Below the pieces are notes generated by a model. It did no database searches and had not been told where the DNA came from. It worked only from the letters and a program-made list of their open reading frames with translations. From contig JAAWEO010000103.1 of assembly GCA_022794295.1 (NCBI GenBank), forward strand, positions 1-7,366: a DNA stretch of 7,366 nucleotides, written 5' to 3'. Each line of letters starts with the position of its first letter. The stretch's first letter is position 1. Source of the DNA: Angelakisella sp. (GTDB taxonomy: Bacteria; Bacillota; Clostridia; Oscillospirales; Ruminococcaceae). Both the position numbers and the translations under genes were made by a program. Below, piece after piece: positions 6,284 through 7,366 of this stretch.

Positions 6284-6331
6284 GGGGCGGCGGACCGTCG
6301 GGAAATGGCGGTCCTTCGGGAAAAACGGGGG

Positions 6332-6360
6332 TTGACAACCCCTCCGGGATTTGGTAAAAT
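6332..6360 (+). promoter_or_regulatory. Promoter of rplU-rpmA
   Basis: TTGACA (6332-6337), a 17-base spacer and TAAAAT (6355-6360) make a near-consensus sigma-A promoter. The -35 sits inside a perfect palindrome, GGGGTTG-A-CAACCCC (6328-6342). The expected start is near 6367, giving a leader of about 85 bases. Confidence 0.88.
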
Positions 6361-6366
6361 AACAGT

Positions 6367-6441
6367 TGCCGCATGTGCCAGGCTCTATAAGTGCGCCTCT
6401 ATGAGGAACAGCCGCCTGCCCGCAGCGAGTCCAACAGAAAG
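6367..6441 (+). ncRNA. 5' leader of rplU, candidate L21 leader element
   Basis: In Bacillota the rplU transcript often carries a structured leader (Rfam L21_leader) presumed to mediate autoregulation. The position and size here fit. CAGGC near 6380 can pair with GCCTG near 6416, enclosing a CCTC-TAT-GAGG hairpin. I did not match it to the Rfam consensus, so assignment rests on context and weak pairing. Confidence 0.35.
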
Positions 6442-6451
6442 AGGAACCACT

Positions 6452-6820
6452 ATGTACGCAATTTTTGAGACCGGCGGTAAGCAGTACACCGCCACAGCCG
6501 GGGATGTCCTGTTCATCGAGAAGCTGGACGTGGAGCCCGGCCAGGAGATCACCTTTGACAAGGTCCTCGCCGTGGGCGGGGAAGGGGAGACCACCTTTGG
6601 TGCGCCCTACCTGGAAGGTGCCGGTGTTACCGCCAAGGTCGTGAAGAACGGCAAGGGCAAGAAGATCACCATTCTGACCTACCGCCCCAAGAAGGATTCT
6701 CAGCGGAAGATGGGCCACCGTCAGCCCTACACCAAGGTGGAGATCCTGGCCGTAAATGGCGCCGGCAAGAAGAAGACTGCAAAGAAAGCCGCCCCCAAGG
6801 CGGAGGAAACTGCTGAATAA
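6452..6820 (+). CDS. rplU: 50S ribosomal protein L21
   Basis: A 23S-binding protein of the large ribosomal subunit. The 122 residues begin MYAIFETGGKQY, the L21 N-terminal signature, and include the conserved basic RPKKDSQRKMGHRQPYTKVEI (78-98). The typical protein is about 103 residues; here about 18 extra Lys/Ala/Glu-rich residues form a flexible tail, a feature seen in some lineages. GAGGA at 6441-6445 lies six bases before the ATG. An in-frame ATG at 6305 is rejected because it precedes the promoter. rpmA follows after 19 bases. Confidence 0.98.
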   Translation: MYAIFETGGKQYTATAGDVLFIEKLDVEPGQEITFDKVLAVGGEGETTFGAPYLEGAGVTAKVVKNGKGKKITILTYRPKKDSQRKMGHRQPYTKVEILAVNGAGKKKTAKKAAPKAEETAE

Positions 6821-6839
6821 AAAGTGAGGTGTTTCGACT

Positions 6840-7094
6840 ATGGCACATAAAAAAGGTGTAGGCTCTACTAAAAACGGCCGCGATTCCGAATCCAAACGCC
6901 TGGGCGTAAAGCGGGCCGACGGTCAGCACGTCCTGGCTGGCAACATCCTGGTCCGCCAGCGGGGCACCCATATCCATCCCGGCACCAACGTGGGTATCGG
7001 CAGCGATGACACCCTGTTCGCCCTGGTAGAGGGCAAGGTCCGGTTCGAGCGCATGGGCAGAGACCGCAAGAAGTGCTCTGTTTATCCCGCTTAA
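6840..7094 (+). CDS. rpmA: 50S ribosomal protein L27
   Basis: L27 reaches towards the peptidyl transferase centre with its flexible N-terminus. The 84 residues begin MAHKKGVGSTKNGRDS, then RLGVKRADGQ and GNILVRQRGTHIHPG, all L27 hallmarks. In many Bacillota L27 starts with an extra ~9 residues ending in FF that the Prp protease removes; this protein lacks them and starts with the mature-like sequence. Consistently, no prp gene fits in the 19-base gap after rplU. The ribosome binding site is GAGG at 6826-6829. A strong terminator follows, and obgE, a common downstream neighbour, is not seen. Confidence 0.98.
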   Translation: MAHKKGVGSTKNGRDSESKRLGVKRADGQHVLAGNILVRQRGTHIHPGTNVGIGSDDTLFALVEGKVRFERMGRDRKKCSVYPA

Positions 7095-7120
7095 GGAAAG
7101 GGCGAATAAGCAACTCGAAG

Positions 7121-7148
7121 ATCCCAGGGGCCTTCCCTGGGATTTTTT
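7121..7148 (+). terminator. Intrinsic terminator of rplU-rpmA
   Basis: ATCCCAGGG (7121-7129) pairs perfectly with CCCTGGGAT (7135-7143) around GCCTT, and the T tract runs to 7148. It lies 26 bases after the rpmA stop. Confidence 0.93.
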
Positions 7149-7174
7149 GATGGTCATTGAAAAGCCTCCCCCTC

Positions 7175-7366
7175 GCAAAAGATTTGCACACACCCTCTGC
7201 CCGCAGGCCCTAGCCGCGAAGCGGCTCCGATTTTCGCCGCAGCGAAAATCACCTTAGCCGTTCCCCTCTGGCCCGCAGGCCACTTGCCCGAAGGGCTCCG
7301 CTTTTTTCCGCAGAAAAAAGCACCTTATCCGGCCAACGAGCCTCCGGCCGCGAAAGCCCGGACGCT
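7175..7366. repeat. Tandem hairpin array, about 71-base period, continuing past the window
   Basis: Two clear units (7195-7265 and 7266 to about 7336) each hold three hairpins in the same order. Hairpin 1 has loop CGCA (7199-7208; 7270-7281). Hairpin 2 has loop GAA (7212-7226; 7286-7296). Hairpin 3 has a 9-bp stem with loop CGCA (7229-7250; 7300-7321). Each hairpin 3 is preceded by CTCC and followed by ACCTTA. Loops and linkers are conserved while stem sequences differ but stay complementary. A shorter hairpin GCAAA-AGA-TTTGC (7175-7187) before unit 1 may be a degenerate unit, and the sequence after 7328 may begin another. No gene lies in 7149-7366. Confidence 0.75.

Noticed and set aside
6284..6331. 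Terminator after the DUF3795-type gene
   Set aside because: GGACCG/CGGTCC (6292-6314) forms a 6-bp stem with a long loop and no following T tract on the plus strand.
6305..6451. N-terminal extension of L21 from an ATG at 6305
   Set aside because: The start precedes the promoter and expected transcript start, and L21 proteins begin at the MYAIFETGGKQY segment.
7175..7366. CRISPR array
   Set aside because: The conserved parts are short loops and linkers rather than identical direct repeats. The variable parts are self-complementary stems, not spacers, and no cas gene is visible.

Overview
The window looks like a chromosomal segment of a fairly GC-rich, anaerobic Bacillota, probably from the Oscillospiraceae/Ruminococcaceae-type gut Clostridia. 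This is inferred from strong AGGAGG-type ribosome binding sites, canonical sigma-A promoters, a DUF6273 protein, the ribosomal protein sequences and GC-rich hairpin intergenic sequence. No taxonomic marker was compared computationally.

Layout. 1-391: two 5S rRNA genes in tandem, the first cut by the window edge, each followed by its own intrinsic terminator. 414-1109 (+): a DUF1963/YwqG-like protein. 1141-1779 (-): a convergent DUF6273 protein with its own promoter at 1835-1863. 1949-2284 (+): a perfect-consensus promoter driving tRNA-Trp(CCA) and tRNA-Thr(GGT), closed by a strong terminator. 2306-3466 (+): a short-form malic enzyme. 3467-3910: a 444-base gap with no credible gene but packed with hairpins. 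3911-6283 (+): a compact cluster of fumC (class II fumarase), a GNAT acetyltransferase and a DUF3795-type cysteine-rich protein. 6332-7148 (+): rplU-rpmA with promoter, 5' leader and terminator. 7175-7366: an array of short hairpins running off the window edge.

How the genes fit together. Fumarase and malic enzyme catalyse consecutive steps, fumarate to malate to pyruvate plus CO2, so they could form a small C4-dicarboxylate module although the hairpin-rich gap separates them. The GNAT and DUF3795 genes are probably translationally coupled behind fumC. rplU and rpmA encode the 50S proteins L21 and L27. They are adjacent without the prp (ysxB) protease gene usually found between them in Bacillota, and L27 correspondingly lacks the cleavable N-terminal extension.

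Most of the window is ordinary housekeeping sequence. The signals most worth a second look are the 71-base-period hairpin array at the right edge, with conserved loops and covarying stems; an 18-base perfect tandem duplication that gives the GNAT gene two equivalent start sites; a compensatory purine swap between the two 5S copies; and the hairpin-dense gap upstream of fumC.
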